64,000 nucleotides of DNA from Shewanella seohaensis (GTDB taxonomy: Bacteria > Pseudomonadota > Gammaproteobacteria > Enterobacterales > Shewanellaceae), in contig NZ_CP104900.1 in the NCBI RefSeq assembly GCF_025449215.1, forward strand, positions 4,687,889 to 4,751,888, written 5' to 3'. A program made the position numbers and the translations under genes. The notes below the pieces were generated by a model, which worked only from the letters and a program-made list of their open reading frames with translations, was not told where the DNA came from and searched no databases. This document shows, one piece after another, positions 1-8,632 of the stretch; position 1 is the stretch's first letter, and the number at the start of each line of letters is the position of its first letter.

Positions 1-256
1 TGGTGATGTCGGCAGCCACTAAATAGTCAATGTTTTCATCGAGCTTGCCTGTGTTCCAATCCTGATAACGCCCCGTTTGGCTATAGATGGCGAGCGTGAG
101 CAATAGCAGAAGCACACTGCACAACACAGGCACGCCATGGGAGACTTGAGACTCTCCCACCAGCGTTTGCCGTTGGTTTAAACGTGCGTGCTGCCAGAAA
201 ATCCAAGCCACAAACCCGCTTAATAGGAGTGCTATGGTGAATCCTAAACTTGCCAT
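1..256 (-). CDS. CcmI/NrfG-like cytochrome c biogenesis protein, N-terminal part (runs off the window)
   Basis: Partial gene whose 3' part lies left of the window. About 85 residues are visible. They form an N-terminal membrane helix (residues 4-20), a polar cytoplasmic-type linker (HARLNQRQ...), and a second helix near residues 50-62 followed by YSQTGRYQDWNTG and LDENIDYL. A two-helix hairpin followed by a 'tG...W' segment is the layout of CcmI, the membrane part of the CcmH/CcmI apocytochrome chaperone. It is the fourth gene reading away from sirA (rhodanese and FKBP between), so it probably helps present the SirA apoprotein for haem attachment. The start ATG is at 256-254. The family call rests on a short N-terminus, so the downstream TPR part is assumed, not seen. 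Confidence 0.6.
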   Translation of the reverse strand, partial: MASLGFTIALLLSGFVAWIFWQHARLNQRQTLVGESQVSHGVPVLCSVLLLLLTLAIYSQTGRYQDWNTGKLDENIDYLVAADIT

Positions 257-320
257 GCCTTACCTCGACGCTCGCCTATCCAAGTTCATCACTCACTGAA
301 CCTAAGCCAATGTTTAGCCC

Positions 321-1100
321 TTAGTGGGCTGGCATCATGCCCATCATGCGGGCTTCTTTTTTCTCGCTGGGCTTTTCGATATTTTTCAGTTCGATTTCAA
401 AAATTAAGGTGGATTGCGGCGGGATTTCACCGACAAATTCATTGCCGTAGGCCAGCTCTGCCGGGATTACAAAACGGTATTTAGAGCCCATAGGCATGAG
501 TTTTAAGCCCTCTTCCCAACCAGGGATCACTGTCATCAGGGCGAAACGTGTGGGTTCCTCACGGCCAACGGTGTTTTCAAACTCGGTGCCATCGATAAGC
601 TTGCCGACGTACTCGACGGTGACCACATCCTCTGGGTTGGGCTTATTGCCTGTACCTTGAGTTAACACTTCGTATTGCAGGCCTGACTCTGTAACGGTTA
701 CGCCTGATTTCTTCTTATTTTCAGCAAGATATGCTTCACCTGCCTTAGTGTTTTCCGCAGCGAGCTTCTCGGCGTTAGCCTTTCTCACTTGGTTTAACTC
801 TTCGGCGCGTTGGTTTAGATAGGTCAGCACTTCTTCATCGGTTAATTGCTGCTGCTTTTTCAGCGCATCGACAAAGCCCTGCACCACTAAGTCCACATTC
901 ACCTCGGCGCCCAGTTCGACTTGGTTATAAATCTGGCCAGAAATGTAGTTACCTACAGAGGCGCCGATGCTGTAGGACGCTTTATCCGCATCGGTTTTAA
1001 GCGTTGGGGCAGCAAAGCTCGCCATAGAGACAAACAATGCAGCGCAGGTCGCCACTGTGAGGGTTTTTGGGATAAAAGAAGTTGGCATAGATATTTTCAT
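321..1100 (-). CDS. Periplasmic FKBP-type peptidyl-prolyl isomerase (FkpA/Mip-like)
   Basis: Full-length 259-residue protein. It has a signal peptide (hydrophobic stretch about 14-28, cleavage near SFA-AP), an FKBP_N dimerisation region with long charged helices (about 35-130), and a C-terminal FKBP domain (about 150-245). Typical FKBP signatures are visible: VTVEYVGKLIDGTEFENT, VIPGWEEGL and AELAYGNE. It would catalyse proline isomerisation and act as a chaperone in the periplasm. It lies in the sirA transcription unit, 94 bp after the rhodanese gene. From family knowledge, Wolinella sulfite reductase (MccA) loci also carry an isomerase gene (mccB), which supports a role in folding SirA. The C-terminal tail is Met-rich (RMMGMMPAH), which might bind copper; that is inference. 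Confidence 0.88.
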   Translation of the reverse strand: MKISMPTSFIPKTLTVATCAALFVSMASFAAPTLKTDADKASYSIGASVGNYISGQIYNQVELGAEVNVDLVVQGFVDALKKQQQLTDEEVLTYLNQRAEELNQVRKANAEKLAAENTKAGEAYLAENKKKSGVTVTESGLQYEVLTQGTGNKPNPEDVVTVEYVGKLIDGTEFENTVGREEPTRFALMTVIPGWEEGLKLMPMGSKYRFVIPAELAYGNEFVGEIPPQSTLIFEIELKNIEKPSEKKEARMMGMMPAH

Positions 1101-1193
1101 TTTATGTTCTCTACAATTTAGCCCTTGGGCTTTAGTGCTTTAGCCGAAAACGTATGGGTAACCCCATAACCGATTAAAATATTTATTTGATTA

Positions 1194-1637
1194 CTATGGT
1201 TTTTCTGTTGTTCTGCCTGACATACGCCAGCCGAAGATGCCATCGGCCATATGGCGCACACCTGTGTAACCTAGCTTCATGGTTTCCCGTGCGGCCATGT
1301 TGCTGGCGGTGCAAAGACGGTTGGCGCAATAGAACACCATCACAGCGTCTTTATTCTTTGGCAGTAGCTCTCGCCAATTCTGCACATTGAAAAACACCGC
1401 TCCGGGGATAAAACCATCCGCCCAGATTTCCAGCGTGTTTACATCGAAAAAATACACCCCGGGCTTGCCGACTAAGGTTTCGGCTTCCCGCATGGAAATC
1501 GGATTCAACTGAATTTCGTTATAGGGCGCCTCGGAGATCTCAGAGCCCCCACCAGCCGCGACGGGTAAACTCATACCCCCTAGGCCCAGTGCCAGTAAGC
1601 CGCCTAACAGGCTGTGTCGAATCGCTTTATTCATCAT
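1194..1637 (-). CDS. Periplasmic rhodanese-domain protein of the sulfite reductase cluster
   Basis: Single-domain rhodanese-like protein of about 147 residues with an N-terminal signal peptide (hydrophobic segment followed by PVAAGGG). The active-site loop reads CANRLCTAS, so the catalytic-type cysteine of the sulfurtransferase loop is present together with a second cysteine four residues on. The longer reading frame begins at 1661, but tandem ATG codons at 1637 and 1634 follow a GAGG Shine-Dalgarno sequence and start directly before the signal peptide, so a start at 1637 or 1634 is preferred. It sits 59 bp downstream of sirA on the same strand. A role in sulfur handling or in keeping cysteines reduced during SirA maturation is plausible but inferred. 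Confidence 0.82.
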   Translation of the reverse strand: MMNKAIRHSLLGGLLALGLGGMSLPVAAGGGSEISEAPYNEIQLNPISMREAETLVGKPGVYFFDVNTLEIWADGFIPGAVFFNVQNWRELLPKNKDAVMVFYCANRLCTASNMAARETMKLGYTGVRHMADGIFGWRMSGRTTEKP

Positions 1638-1695
1638 TTGGCCTCGTATAGCCCCCGACACTCGCGTGTCGGGGACAAGTTAGACTCGAGTCGAA

Positions 1696-3828
1696 CTACA
1701 TTTTCTGTGCGCTCAGGCCGTTGCCATCGATAATGGCTTGGGCTTGAGTGACATAGGTCAAAGCAGCGTCGAGACGTTTCAGTGAGTAACGTGGACCATG
1801 GACACCCCATGAGCCGTCAGCCTTGATCAGGCGAACAACGTCTTGGGCTTTGTCGGTCAACATCAACACTTGAGTCTTGTCTTCTACCGACAGCTTGGTG
1901 ACTTCTAACAGCTTGTCGATACGGGCAAGGGCTTGTTCTACTTGAGCAAAAGTATCCTTAACGGGTTTTTGCCACTTTTGAACTTCGCCGTAGATTTCCA
2001 GCTGATCTTCGAAGTGCAGGCCGACTTCTAGCTCAGATTGGAACTGGCTATGACAACCTTTGTTATCCACCACATCATGGTCTGAGGCCGATGTACGGGC
2101 ACAGGTCCACATCAGGTCGAGGTAGTTGTAGCCGTTCTCGTCTTTCGCCACAGTCCAGCCCTTAGTGGTCGCATCGCGAGACTTGCCTTCAGGTGGGTTG
2201 AGGGTCTTACGCAGTGGGTCGACATCAATCTTCCACATGTGTGACTTACGTACGTTGTCGAAGCCCGCCATATCTGGGAATTGGATCGCCGTGAAGTTTT
2301 CACAACTTCCCATGTTTGGCATGTGGCAGCTTTGGCAAGTTTGATTGCTGTGGGTGTTAGTGTTCTTGGCGATCTCGGCTTGGGCCGTGTGACAGTCAGT
2401 ACACTCTTTGATAATTTTTGGCTTAGTCATACCCGTAGTCCAATCACCGTCGGTGACTTCGTGCGGATCGTGACAGGTTGAACAACGCATGCCTTTGTCA
2501 TAGTGCGCTGAGGCAAACATTTGCGAACCTTCAGTACCACAGGATGGGCAAGATGACTTCATCTTCACGTTGAAGGCATATTCCAGCTTTTCTTTACCCT
2601 GTGGCGTATCGGCTAACTCTTCAACAAAGTTAAAGCGTTGGTGACAACGTTCACAGTTAGATGGCATGCCGCCACCGATACCACCGTCTAAGTGGCCGCC
2701 CGCACCGTGACACTCTTCACAGGTAATCCCTTTGGCAATAGTGTGCTTTTGCAGCTCTTTCGGGTTACCTAAAGCCGCGAAAAATTCATCTTTGGTTTGG
2801 AAGTCAAACTTAAAGGTGTGGCACATTTCGCAATAGGAGCTAGCCGGTTGGAACAGGAATTCCTTCTCATACTTAGCACCGTATGAACTCATACCCCATT
2901 GGTGTGAACCGCTGGTACCGAAGTCTTCCATTTTGACGGGGAAGCTTGGGATAGCTTTGTTGATTTTGGCTGCCATTTCAGGGGTTAACCACTCAGCCCA
3001 ACCACGGGAGAACTGGTTACCACCGGCGACCATAGTTCCAGTGCCATCCTTCAACAGACCGTCTTTCACGTGGTAAGTACCGCGCACTAGGTAGGCGTCA
3101 ATAAAGCCATATTTAGTCCGTGGCGTACCCACTGTCGCGTAGATAGCATCTGGCGTAATACCCGATGGCAGAATCGAGGTATCCTTAGTGCCATACATGG
3201 TTTTCTTCAGGTCGTTATCGACCTCAGGGTGCTCGCCAGGGAAGCGAATCGTCTTAGAGTGGCGTGAACGTCTCCACTTCTCGTATTGCGGACCATGACA
3301 CTCACCGCATTTTTCTGGGCCGACAAACTTGTTCGGGAAATCTAAAATCGATTTCGCCCCTAAACGGTATTGCAGTGCCTTAGGACGCTGGCCATCGTTA
3401 TAGGAGCTGTAACGCACTGCGGTGCCATCAGTGGGGTTCACTTCTTTACTGTGTTTGCTGTAAGCAACACTGTCACCACCGTGCAAATATTCTTCACCAC
3501 GGTCACTGACTTTATAAGTGCCCTTTAATCGACCTTCAGCGTCGTATTTAAAAACTGGGTGATTTTCAAATAGAAAATCAAACAATTCTTGCTCTTGAAC
3601 AATATAATCCTGCAGTGTTTTCACACCGCGGGATTTCTCCATTAAATTTTCATTTAAATTGGGGTTAGCCAGAATATCTTGAGTATAGTGGGATTGTTGT
3701 TTATTACCCACTCCAGGTACCACTTTCCCCTCCGACTTAGCATCGGCAGCGACTGTGGTAGCGCTTACGGCAGAACCTAAACAAAATAGCACGCTTAATG
3801 CTACTTTGGATTTCCATCGCTTCATCAT
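1696..3828 (-). CDS. sirA: SirA, octaheme c-type cytochrome dissimilatory sulfite reductase
   Basis: A 710-residue periplasmic multihaem cytochrome that reduces sulfite to sulfide in anaerobic respiration (MccA/SirA family). A signal peptide ends near residue 28. Seven CXXCH sites start at Cys174, 333, 370, 392, 449, 476 and 498. The eighth site is unusual: Cys576 and Cys592-His593 with 15 residues between, ending NKGCH. This CX15CH site is the hallmark of MccA/SirA and needs a dedicated haem lyase. Cysteines outside the haem motifs (Cys427, Cys430, Cys509) are candidates for the copper ligands known in MccA. Two ATGs (3828 and 3825) follow an AGGAG sequence; the second is better spaced. It is divergent from sirEFG and followed by rhodanese and FKBP genes. 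No frameshift was found. Confidence 0.95.
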   Translation of the reverse strand: MMKRWKSKVALSVLFCLGSAVSATTVAADAKSEGKVVPGVGNKQQSHYTQDILANPNLNENLMEKSRGVKTLQDYIVQEQELFDFLFENHPVFKYDAEGRLKGTYKVSDRGEEYLHGGDSVAYSKHSKEVNPTDGTAVRYSSYNDGQRPKALQYRLGAKSILDFPNKFVGPEKCGECHGPQYEKWRRSRHSKTIRFPGEHPEVDNDLKKTMYGTKDTSILPSGITPDAIYATVGTPRTKYGFIDAYLVRGTYHVKDGLLKDGTGTMVAGGNQFSRGWAEWLTPEMAAKINKAIPSFPVKMEDFGTSGSHQWGMSSYGAKYEKEFLFQPASSYCEMCHTFKFDFQTKDEFFAALGNPKELQKHTIAKGITCEECHGAGGHLDGGIGGGMPSNCERCHQRFNFVEELADTPQGKEKLEYAFNVKMKSSCPSCGTEGSQMFASAHYDKGMRCSTCHDPHEVTDGDWTTGMTKPKIIKECTDCHTAQAEIAKNTNTHSNQTCQSCHMPNMGSCENFTAIQFPDMAGFDNVRKSHMWKIDVDPLRKTLNPPEGKSRDATTKGWTVAKDENGYNYLDLMWTCARTSASDHDVVDNKGCHSQFQSELEVGLHFEDQLEIYGEVQKWQKPVKDTFAQVEQALARIDKLLEVTKLSVEDKTQVLMLTDKAQDVVRLIKADGSWGVHGPRYSLKRLDAALTYVTQAQAIIDGNGLSAQKM

Positions 3829-3962
3829 TCACTCCTAATTTATCATTAGTTTTATATTTTCCACTGAACCTAACTGTTCACTGAACGACATAAACAATTG
3901 ACCAGTGGCGGCATGATGAAGCAGCTAAACGCCTAAAAACCTGAGCTAGTGCACATTAAATT

Positions 3963-3978
3963 TTGATTCAAAAATCAA
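3963..3978. promoter_or_regulatory. Perfect inverted repeat TTGAT-N6-ATCAA upstream of sirA
   Basis: Perfect 5+5 bp dyad with a 6-bp spacer, 135 bp upstream of the sirA start. The half-sites match the Fnr/EtrA arms (TTGAT/ATCAA), but the spacing is that of Crp (N6), whereas Fnr normally needs N4. A Crp/Fnr-family operator is plausible since anaerobic respiration genes in Shewanella are known to depend on Crp. The AT-rich context makes chance occurrence possible. Confidence 0.35.
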
Positions 3979-4134
3979 TAGAAATAAAAAGGAACAAATA
4001 AAATAAAACCAATAACTTAACGTAAATAAAAGAAAAATATTTTAGAAATAAATCGTGGTTTTTGAGATCTAAAAAGACCTAAAAAATGGTTTTATTTTTC
4101 AAAAATCACCAAAGGGAAAAGTGACGATTTTAAT

Positions 4135-4150
4135 GCCGAGACAGATCACA
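4135..4150. promoter_or_regulatory. Weak Crp-like site before sirE
   Basis: GCCGA-N6-TCACA, extended to the right as AGATCACATT. The right arm equals the Crp consensus; the left arm matches at only two of five positions. It lies 223 bp upstream of the sirE start. Recorded as a candidate only. Confidence 0.25.
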
Positions 4151-4372
4151 TTCCTAGCCGAAAAACTCCGCTACCCTGCCAGTCAATCCAAAGCGGGTGA
4201 AATGTTCGAGATATTTAAAAGCACTCAAAATTAAAAATAAGATGCATCAAAAATAATCCAGCGAGTATTGACATAAAGCTTAAATTAACACGCTCGAACA
4301 TTATCAACGTTAAATTTCACCATTAATGAACAGCCAATAAATCAGATTAACCATGCAACACAGGAAATCACT

Positions 4373-6412
4373 ATGATAAGTATGTCCCCAGAAATAGGTC
4401 ACCTATTGCTCATCATAAGTACTGTGTTGGCATTATTCTCCGCAATCACTCACTTTATTGGCACTCATCAGCCACAACTTTATTTAATCGAGTTCGGCAA
4501 TAAATTATTTAATGCCATGTTTATAAGCTTATTGGGCGCACTCTTATGCCTTATTTATAGCTTTATTAGCGATGACTTTTCGGTTGCCTATGTGGCGAAC
4601 CATTCCAATAGCCAACTCGCCCTCGGTTATAAAATTGCCGCAGTCTGGGGCAGCCATGAAGGCTCTATGCTGTTTTGGGTGTTCGCCATCGCGTTATGGG
4701 GTGCCATCATCAATTGCCGCCAAGCGGGTAAATTCGTCGACTTAGATAACGCCGATGTGCAGACTGATAAAGCCTACTTTGCACGGCTACTGGCGATTCT
4801 CGCGCTCGTTATCCTCGGCTTTAATCTGTTTTTACTCTTTACCTCCAATCCCTTTGCCCGATTACTACCTAACATCCCCATTGAAGGGCGCGACCTCAAT
4901 CCGATATTGCAGGACATTGGCCTCATACTGCACCCACCTATGCTGTTTTTAGGCTATGTCGGGCTGACGGTATGCTTTGCCGCGGCGCTGTCATCCCTAC
5001 TGGGTGGCGCATTAGTGCATCGTCACCTCGAATACTTGCGGCCTTGGGTATTACTGGCGTGGATTTTCCTCACGGGAGGCAATGCCTTTGGTTCTTGGTG
5101 GGCCTATAACGAATTGGGTTGGGGTGGTTGGTGGTTTTGGGATCCCGTTGAAAATGCTTCTTTTATTCCTTGGCTAGTCGCCACAGCGCTGGTGCATTCT
5201 TTAGTGCTGACCAGAAAGACCCAAGGCTTTGCCCTCACCACGCTATTTTTGTGCATCTTGGCATTCTCGCTGAGCTTACTCGGCAGCTTTTTGGTGCGTT
5301 CCGGCATAGTGCAATCGGTACATGCCTTCGCGGCGGATCCCACCAGAGGCATGTCAATCCTATGTTTATTGGTGCTGTTTGTCGGTGCGGCGCTGCTGAT
5401 TTTTGCGCTCAAAGCCCAAGCCTTGAAGCATGAGGTAAGCCCTAGCCTATTGAGCAAAGAGACACTGTTACTGCTTGGCATCATAGTACTGGTGGTTGCA
5501 GCCTTTTCCGTTCTGTTGGGCACCTTTTATCCCCTGCTATACGAGTTGTTAGGCTTAGGCACTCTGTCGGTCGGCGCCCCTTACTTTAATGCGATTTTTG
5601 TCCCACTGACCTTTATCGCGGTGATGCTAATGGGCATAGCGCCGTTAATTGCTTGGGGACAATCGCGCGGCAAGCCACTCAAGGTATTAGCCTTGCCTTT
5701 TATCGCCATTGTGATTATCGCGGCGCTAATGAGTTATCAAACCCAAACCGATGGAGCTCTCTTCCTATTCCTTGGCTGCGCCAGCGCGTTGTTTTTGCTC
5801 TGCTGTCTTGGGGTGAGTGTAACAGTGACATCCCAAGCATTGACGCCACCTAAGCCCGCCATATCGACAACATCAAAGCGCGCCAGATTAGCCATGCTAG
5901 TCGGCCATTTGGGTGTGGCGGTCAGCATTATCGGCGCGACCTCAGTATCGTTTTTCGAGCAGGAAGCCTTGCTGCGTATGGGGCCTGGCCAAGGTAAACC
6001 ACTTGCCGATTATGTACTGGTCTACGAAAGCACAGAACCTGTAGAAACCCCAAGTTTTAGCGCGATTCAAGCCAATATCAGTATCCGCGCAGCCAAGCAG
6101 GATGACGTAGTGCTGGGTTACCTCCATCCACAGCGACAAACCTTTCATAGCAATGGCATGGAAGTGTCCCATGCGGGTATAGACCATGGTTTTTGGCGGG
6201 ATCTCTATGTCTCTATGGGGCTACAACTGAGCGACACCGAATACCTGATCCGCATTAGCTATAAGCCCTTGGCGACCTGGATTTGGCTGGGTGCTTTATT
6301 GATGATGCTTGCGGGCGCGATTGCCGCTTGGCCAATCAAACAAGGCCACAGAGTCGCACAAACAAAGGCGCTGAATGTAAGTCGCTCACCACAGGAGACA
6401 ATGACGTTATGA
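4373..6412 (+). CDS. sirE: SirE-like CcmF-family cytochrome c haem lyase subunit
   Basis: A 679-residue multi-spanning membrane protein of the CcmF family. The haem-handling WWD motif is at about residues 250-264 (WGGWWFWDPVENASF). Conserved histidine-containing loops flank it (HPP at about 187; a second histidine near 274), and a large periplasmic loop and final helix follow, as in CcmF. CcmF, CcmH and CcmG normally deliver haem to CXXCH sites. This copy sits beside sirA with its CX15CH site, and in Shewanella the sirEFG set is known to be needed for sulfite reduction, so it is the dedicated lyase for that haem. The start ATG follows AGGA at a 7-bp spacing. The stop overlaps the next start (ATGA), so the two genes are translationally coupled. 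Confidence 0.9.
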   Translation: MISMSPEIGHLLLIISTVLALFSAITHFIGTHQPQLYLIEFGNKLFNAMFISLLGALLCLIYSFISDDFSVAYVANHSNSQLALGYKIAAVWGSHEGSMLFWVFAIALWGAIINCRQAGKFVDLDNADVQTDKAYFARLLAILALVILGFNLFLLFTSNPFARLLPNIPIEGRDLNPILQDIGLILHPPMLFLGYVGLTVCFAAALSSLLGGALVHRHLEYLRPWVLLAWIFLTGGNAFGSWWAYNELGWGGWWFWDPVENASFIPWLVATALVHSLVLTRKTQGFALTTLFLCILAFSLSLLGSFLVRSGIVQSVHAFAADPTRGMSILCLLVLFVGAALLIFALKAQALKHEVSPSLLSKETLLLLGIIVLVVAAFSVLLGTFYPLLYELLGLGTLSVGAPYFNAIFVPLTFIAVMLMGIAPLIAWGQSRGKPLKVLALPFIAIVIIAALMSYQTQTDGALFLFLGCASALFLLCCLGVSVTVTSQALTPPKPAISTTSKRARLAMLVGHLGVAVSIIGATSVSFFEQEALLRMGPGQGKPLADYVLVYESTEPVETPSFSAIQANISIRAAKQDDVVLGYLHPQRQTFHSNGMEVSHAGIDHGFWRDLYVSMGLQLSDTEYLIRISYKPLATWIWLGALLMMLAGAIAAWPIKQGHRVAQTKALNVSRSPQETMTL

Positions 6413-6843
6413 ACCCACTGTTTCGCTCGCCCTATTTGAGCCTGTTGTTTTGGTTGCTGTCGCTGAGCCTCTGCTTTGGCGGCGCGACGTTTCTCGCCAC
6501 GGCGCAGGAGGCCCCCAACCTTGGCGCCTCCTATCAACAGCAAGCCATAGAGATCAGCAAAGTGCTGCGCTGCCCCATGGCGACTAATCAAACCTTATTT
6601 GAATCGCAAGCACCGATTGCCCATGAGCTGAAAGGACAAATCTTTTCACTTTTGGAACAAGGCTATAAGCGGGATGAGATCCTCGATTTTATGGTGCAGC
6701 GCTATGGCGAAAAAATCCGTTATCAGCCCGAATTTAAGTCCGCCACACTGGCACTCTGGCTCGGCCCGCTCGTGCTGTTAGCCGCAGGATTTGGCTTAGG
6801 GTTTGCGCTGTTAAAGCGCAGGCCACAAGTCCCAAACGCATAG
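6409..6843 (+). CDS. sirF: SirF-like CcmH/NrfF homologue with a single cysteine
   Basis: A 144-residue protein starting at the ATG that overlaps the sirE stop. It has an N-terminal signal helix (about 8-30), a three-helix CcmH-type periplasmic domain (about 40-112) and a C-terminal membrane anchor (about 114-135) followed by KRRP. CcmH and NrfF proteins carry LRCXXCQNQ to reduce apocytochrome cysteines. Here the motif is LRCPMATNQ: the first cysteine (Cys55) is kept and the second is replaced by alanine. The rest of the domain (FSLLEQGYKRDEILDFMVQRYG) is normal. It probably forms a mixed disulfide or a structural complex with SirE rather than resolving disulfides itself; the SirG thioredoxin may do that. 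Confidence 0.88.
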   Translation: MNPLFRSPYLSLLFWLLSLSLCFGGATFLATAQEAPNLGASYQQQAIEISKVLRCPMATNQTLFESQAPIAHELKGQIFSLLEQGYKRDEILDFMVQRYGEKIRYQPEFKSATLALWLGPLVLLAAGFGLGFALLKRRPQVPNA

Positions 6844-6913
6844 CTCCTACGCATAGCCCCTAGAAGATAGCCACTTTTACCCTATTGCTAAGTTTGAATA
6901 GAAGGATAACCCC

Positions 6914-7497
6914 ATGAAATCTTACATCGCCAAGCTCGCTCTCCTTTGCACCGCATGGCTGCTGTGCTGCGCCGTTCAGGCCCATTCACTGCAAAACAAA
7001 CTCTATGACACGGGTGAGCCCATCCCTAAACCCAGAGTCATGACCGGCTTTATCGAGATGCAGCATGCCCGCGGCGTGCCCGAAGTGCCTTTTATCGATG
7101 AAGCTGGGCAGACACACAGCTTAAAACAACACCAAGGCAAACTGACCTTAGTGAATCTGTGGGCGACTTGGTGCGTGCCCTGCTTACGGGAAATTCCAGA
7201 GCTGCAAAAACTCCAGCAACAATATGTCGATAAGAACATCGCCATAGTGCCCATCTCGATTGATGAAGAAGTAAAAGATGTACGGCCATTTTTGGATCAG
7301 CATGGCTTTAGCAACTACCGCACTTGGCTCGACCCAGAAAAAACATCGAGCAGATCATCCCTGCCAACGTTGTCCCTGCGACCTATGTTTTTGATGCTAA
7401 AGGCAACCTAGTCGGTTTTGTCCGTGGCTATCTCGATTGGACCGATAAAGAGGTTGCGCCCTATTTAGATAAGCTTATCGCCAAATATGCCCAGTAA
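6914..7497 (+). CDS. sirG: SirG-like CcmG/TlpA-type thioredoxin (reading frame shifted by one base)
   Basis: A secreted thioredoxin-fold protein with a signal peptide (about 5-23) and the active site WATWCVPC (Cys87, Cys90). It resembles CcmG/DsbE, which reduces the cysteines of haem-binding sites. The frame as written diverges after LDPEK. The A run at 7338-7343 has six bases; a seventh restores a frame reading NIEQIIPANVVPATYVFDA and RGYLDWTDKEVAPYL to a stop at 7495-7497, giving 194 residues and the expected C-terminal thioredoxin half with its cis-proline (VVPATYVF). The shift is probably a sequencing error. It lies 70 bp after sirF and is the last gene of the sirEFG group, followed by a terminator. 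Confidence 0.86.
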
Positions 7498-7607
7498 TTT
7501 CGCTCGGCACTCATTAGCACAGCACTGAAGGGCTAAGTGGGTTTTGACTTAGCCAATCCATGAAATCAAATCTCCGTTCGGTACCCCACCCTAAATCTTT
7601 GCCGAAG

Positions 7608-7641
7608 CCCGCTGCTCCCCGATTTGGCAGCGGGTATTTTT
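7608..7641 (+). terminator. Rho-independent terminator after sirG
   Basis: Perfect 8-bp stem CCCGCTGC/GCAGCGGG with an 11-nt loop, followed by TATTTTT. It ends the sirEFG transcript. Confidence 0.85.
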
Positions 7642-7761
7642 ACCCCAAGGCGGACTCGCTTTGTATTCTGCGCCACCTTTCTTTAGAATTGCCGCTGTTA
7701 TCCATGAATCGATTTTGCAAATCCATTCGTAAAACCCATTGATAAAATCTAAGGCTTCCCG

Positions 7762-8340
7762 ATGAAACTCACTTGTTTAACTCAACCTATTTATGACCAC
7801 TTGTACCGTGATATCAGTGAGTTTCGCAGCACCTTCGACCTCGCCGTCAACGATGCCAACTCCTTGGATGAAAAGGCCGACACGCTACATACTTCACTGA
7901 TTATTGAAGAATTAACCGAACTTGCCGAGGCCGATAGCCGTATCGAACAGGCCGATGCCATTGTCGATTCTGTGTATGTATTAATGGGGCGTTTAGTGCA
8001 TTTAGGCGCGGCTCAAATGAGTGACCGCCTAGAGATCAGCTACCTTATCGACTTGCTGCTGTGTGTAGCTAAAAACCGTGAAATCGACTTTATCGCCTGC
8101 TGGGATGAAGTGCATTCGAGCAACATGAGCAAAGTGTGCCGTAATGAGCAGGAACTGACAGAAACTATCGCCTTCTATGCCGAGCAAGGCGTTGAAATCG
8201 TTGGCAGCAAAAAAGGCGAGTTTATCATCGCCAAATGCGCCAAGGATGTGGAAATGGCCGGTAAAGTCGTGCGCCAAGGCAAGGTATTAAAGTCGGTGTA
8301 CTATCGCCCTGCGGATTTAACTCAGTTAGTAAAAGCGTAA
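7762..8340 (+). CDS. MazG-like/PRA-PH-type nucleoside triphosphate pyrophosphohydrolase
   Basis: A 192-residue all-alpha protein. The first half shows the metal-binding signature of the MazG/HisE superfamily: IIEELTELAEAD followed some 15-20 residues later by ADAIVDSVYVLMG (EExxE ... DxxxD). These enzymes hydrolyse non-canonical or excess NTPs to NMP and pyrophosphate. The second half contains a region resembling phage-type pyrophosphohydrolases (CWDEVHSSNMSK, then VVRQGKVLKSVYYRPADL). It is a single gene between two terminator-like regions. The substrate cannot be told from the sequence. Confidence 0.78.
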   Translation: MKLTCLTQPIYDHLYRDISEFRSTFDLAVNDANSLDEKADTLHTSLIIEELTELAEADSRIEQADAIVDSVYVLMGRLVHLGAAQMSDRLEISYLIDLLLCVAKNREIDFIACWDEVHSSNMSKVCRNEQELTETIAFYAEQGVEIVGSKKGEFIIAKCAKDVEMAGKVVRQGKVLKSVYYRPADLTQLVKA

Positions 8341-8398
8341 CACCGCAAACCTAGGCTGCACAGCATGTAGAAACAGCATGCAGCCTAGGCCGCTTCCC

Positions 8399-8632
8399 TT
8401 AGTCCGACGCGTCTTGTTCGGCATCCTTGCGGTATTCCAAAATATCCCCCGGCTGACAGGCCAAGTATTCACAAATACTCGCCAAGGTATCGAAACGCAC
8501 CCCTTTGACTTTGCCCCGTTTTAACAGCGACAAGTTAGCCTCGGTAATGCCCACCGCTTTGGCCAGCTCCTTAGAGCTCACCTTTCGCACCGCCATCATG
8601 ACGTCTAAATTAACGATAATATTCAAAATCAA
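8399..8632 (-). CDS. Small XRE/Cro-CI family helix-turn-helix regulator
   Basis: A protein of 77 residues or a few fewer, consisting almost only of a Cro/CI-type helix-turn-helix: SSKELAKAVGITEANLSLLK and FDTLASICEYLACQPGDILEY. It is of the YozG-like type that usually accompanies DUF2975 membrane proteins, exactly as here. No ATG is available at the natural start. The frame opens with TTG codons at 8632 and 8626, the first overlapping the TGA of the upstream DUF2975 gene by 4 bp, so translation is probably coupled. It likely autoregulates the pair; the signal is unknown. Confidence 0.82.
   Translation of the reverse strand: MILNIIVNLDVMMAVRKVSSKELAKAVGITEANLSLLKRGKVKGVRFDTLASICEYLACQPGDILEYRKDAEQDASD

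Larger units (their letters stand above)
3829..4372. promoter_or_regulatory. Divergent sirA/sirE control region
   Basis: A very AT-rich 544-bp gap between the divergent sirA and sirE genes. It has no plausible gene, but must carry both promoters. Two Crp/Fnr-type elements are annotated separately. AGGAG before sirA and AGGA before sirE are evident Shine-Dalgarno sequences. No confident -35/-10 pair can be picked by eye in such AT-rich DNA. Confidence 0.6.

Noticed and set aside
5104-5523. Long minus-strand frame inside sirE
   Set aside because: Antisense shadow of a strongly conserved CcmF-type gene; no ribosome site or family features.
6259-6591. Minus-strand frame across the sirE/sirF junction
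   Set aside because: Shadow frame produced by codon bias of the real plus-strand genes.
7560-7742. Plus-strand frame of 60 codons after sirG
   Set aside because: It runs straight through the sirG terminator stem and has no family features.
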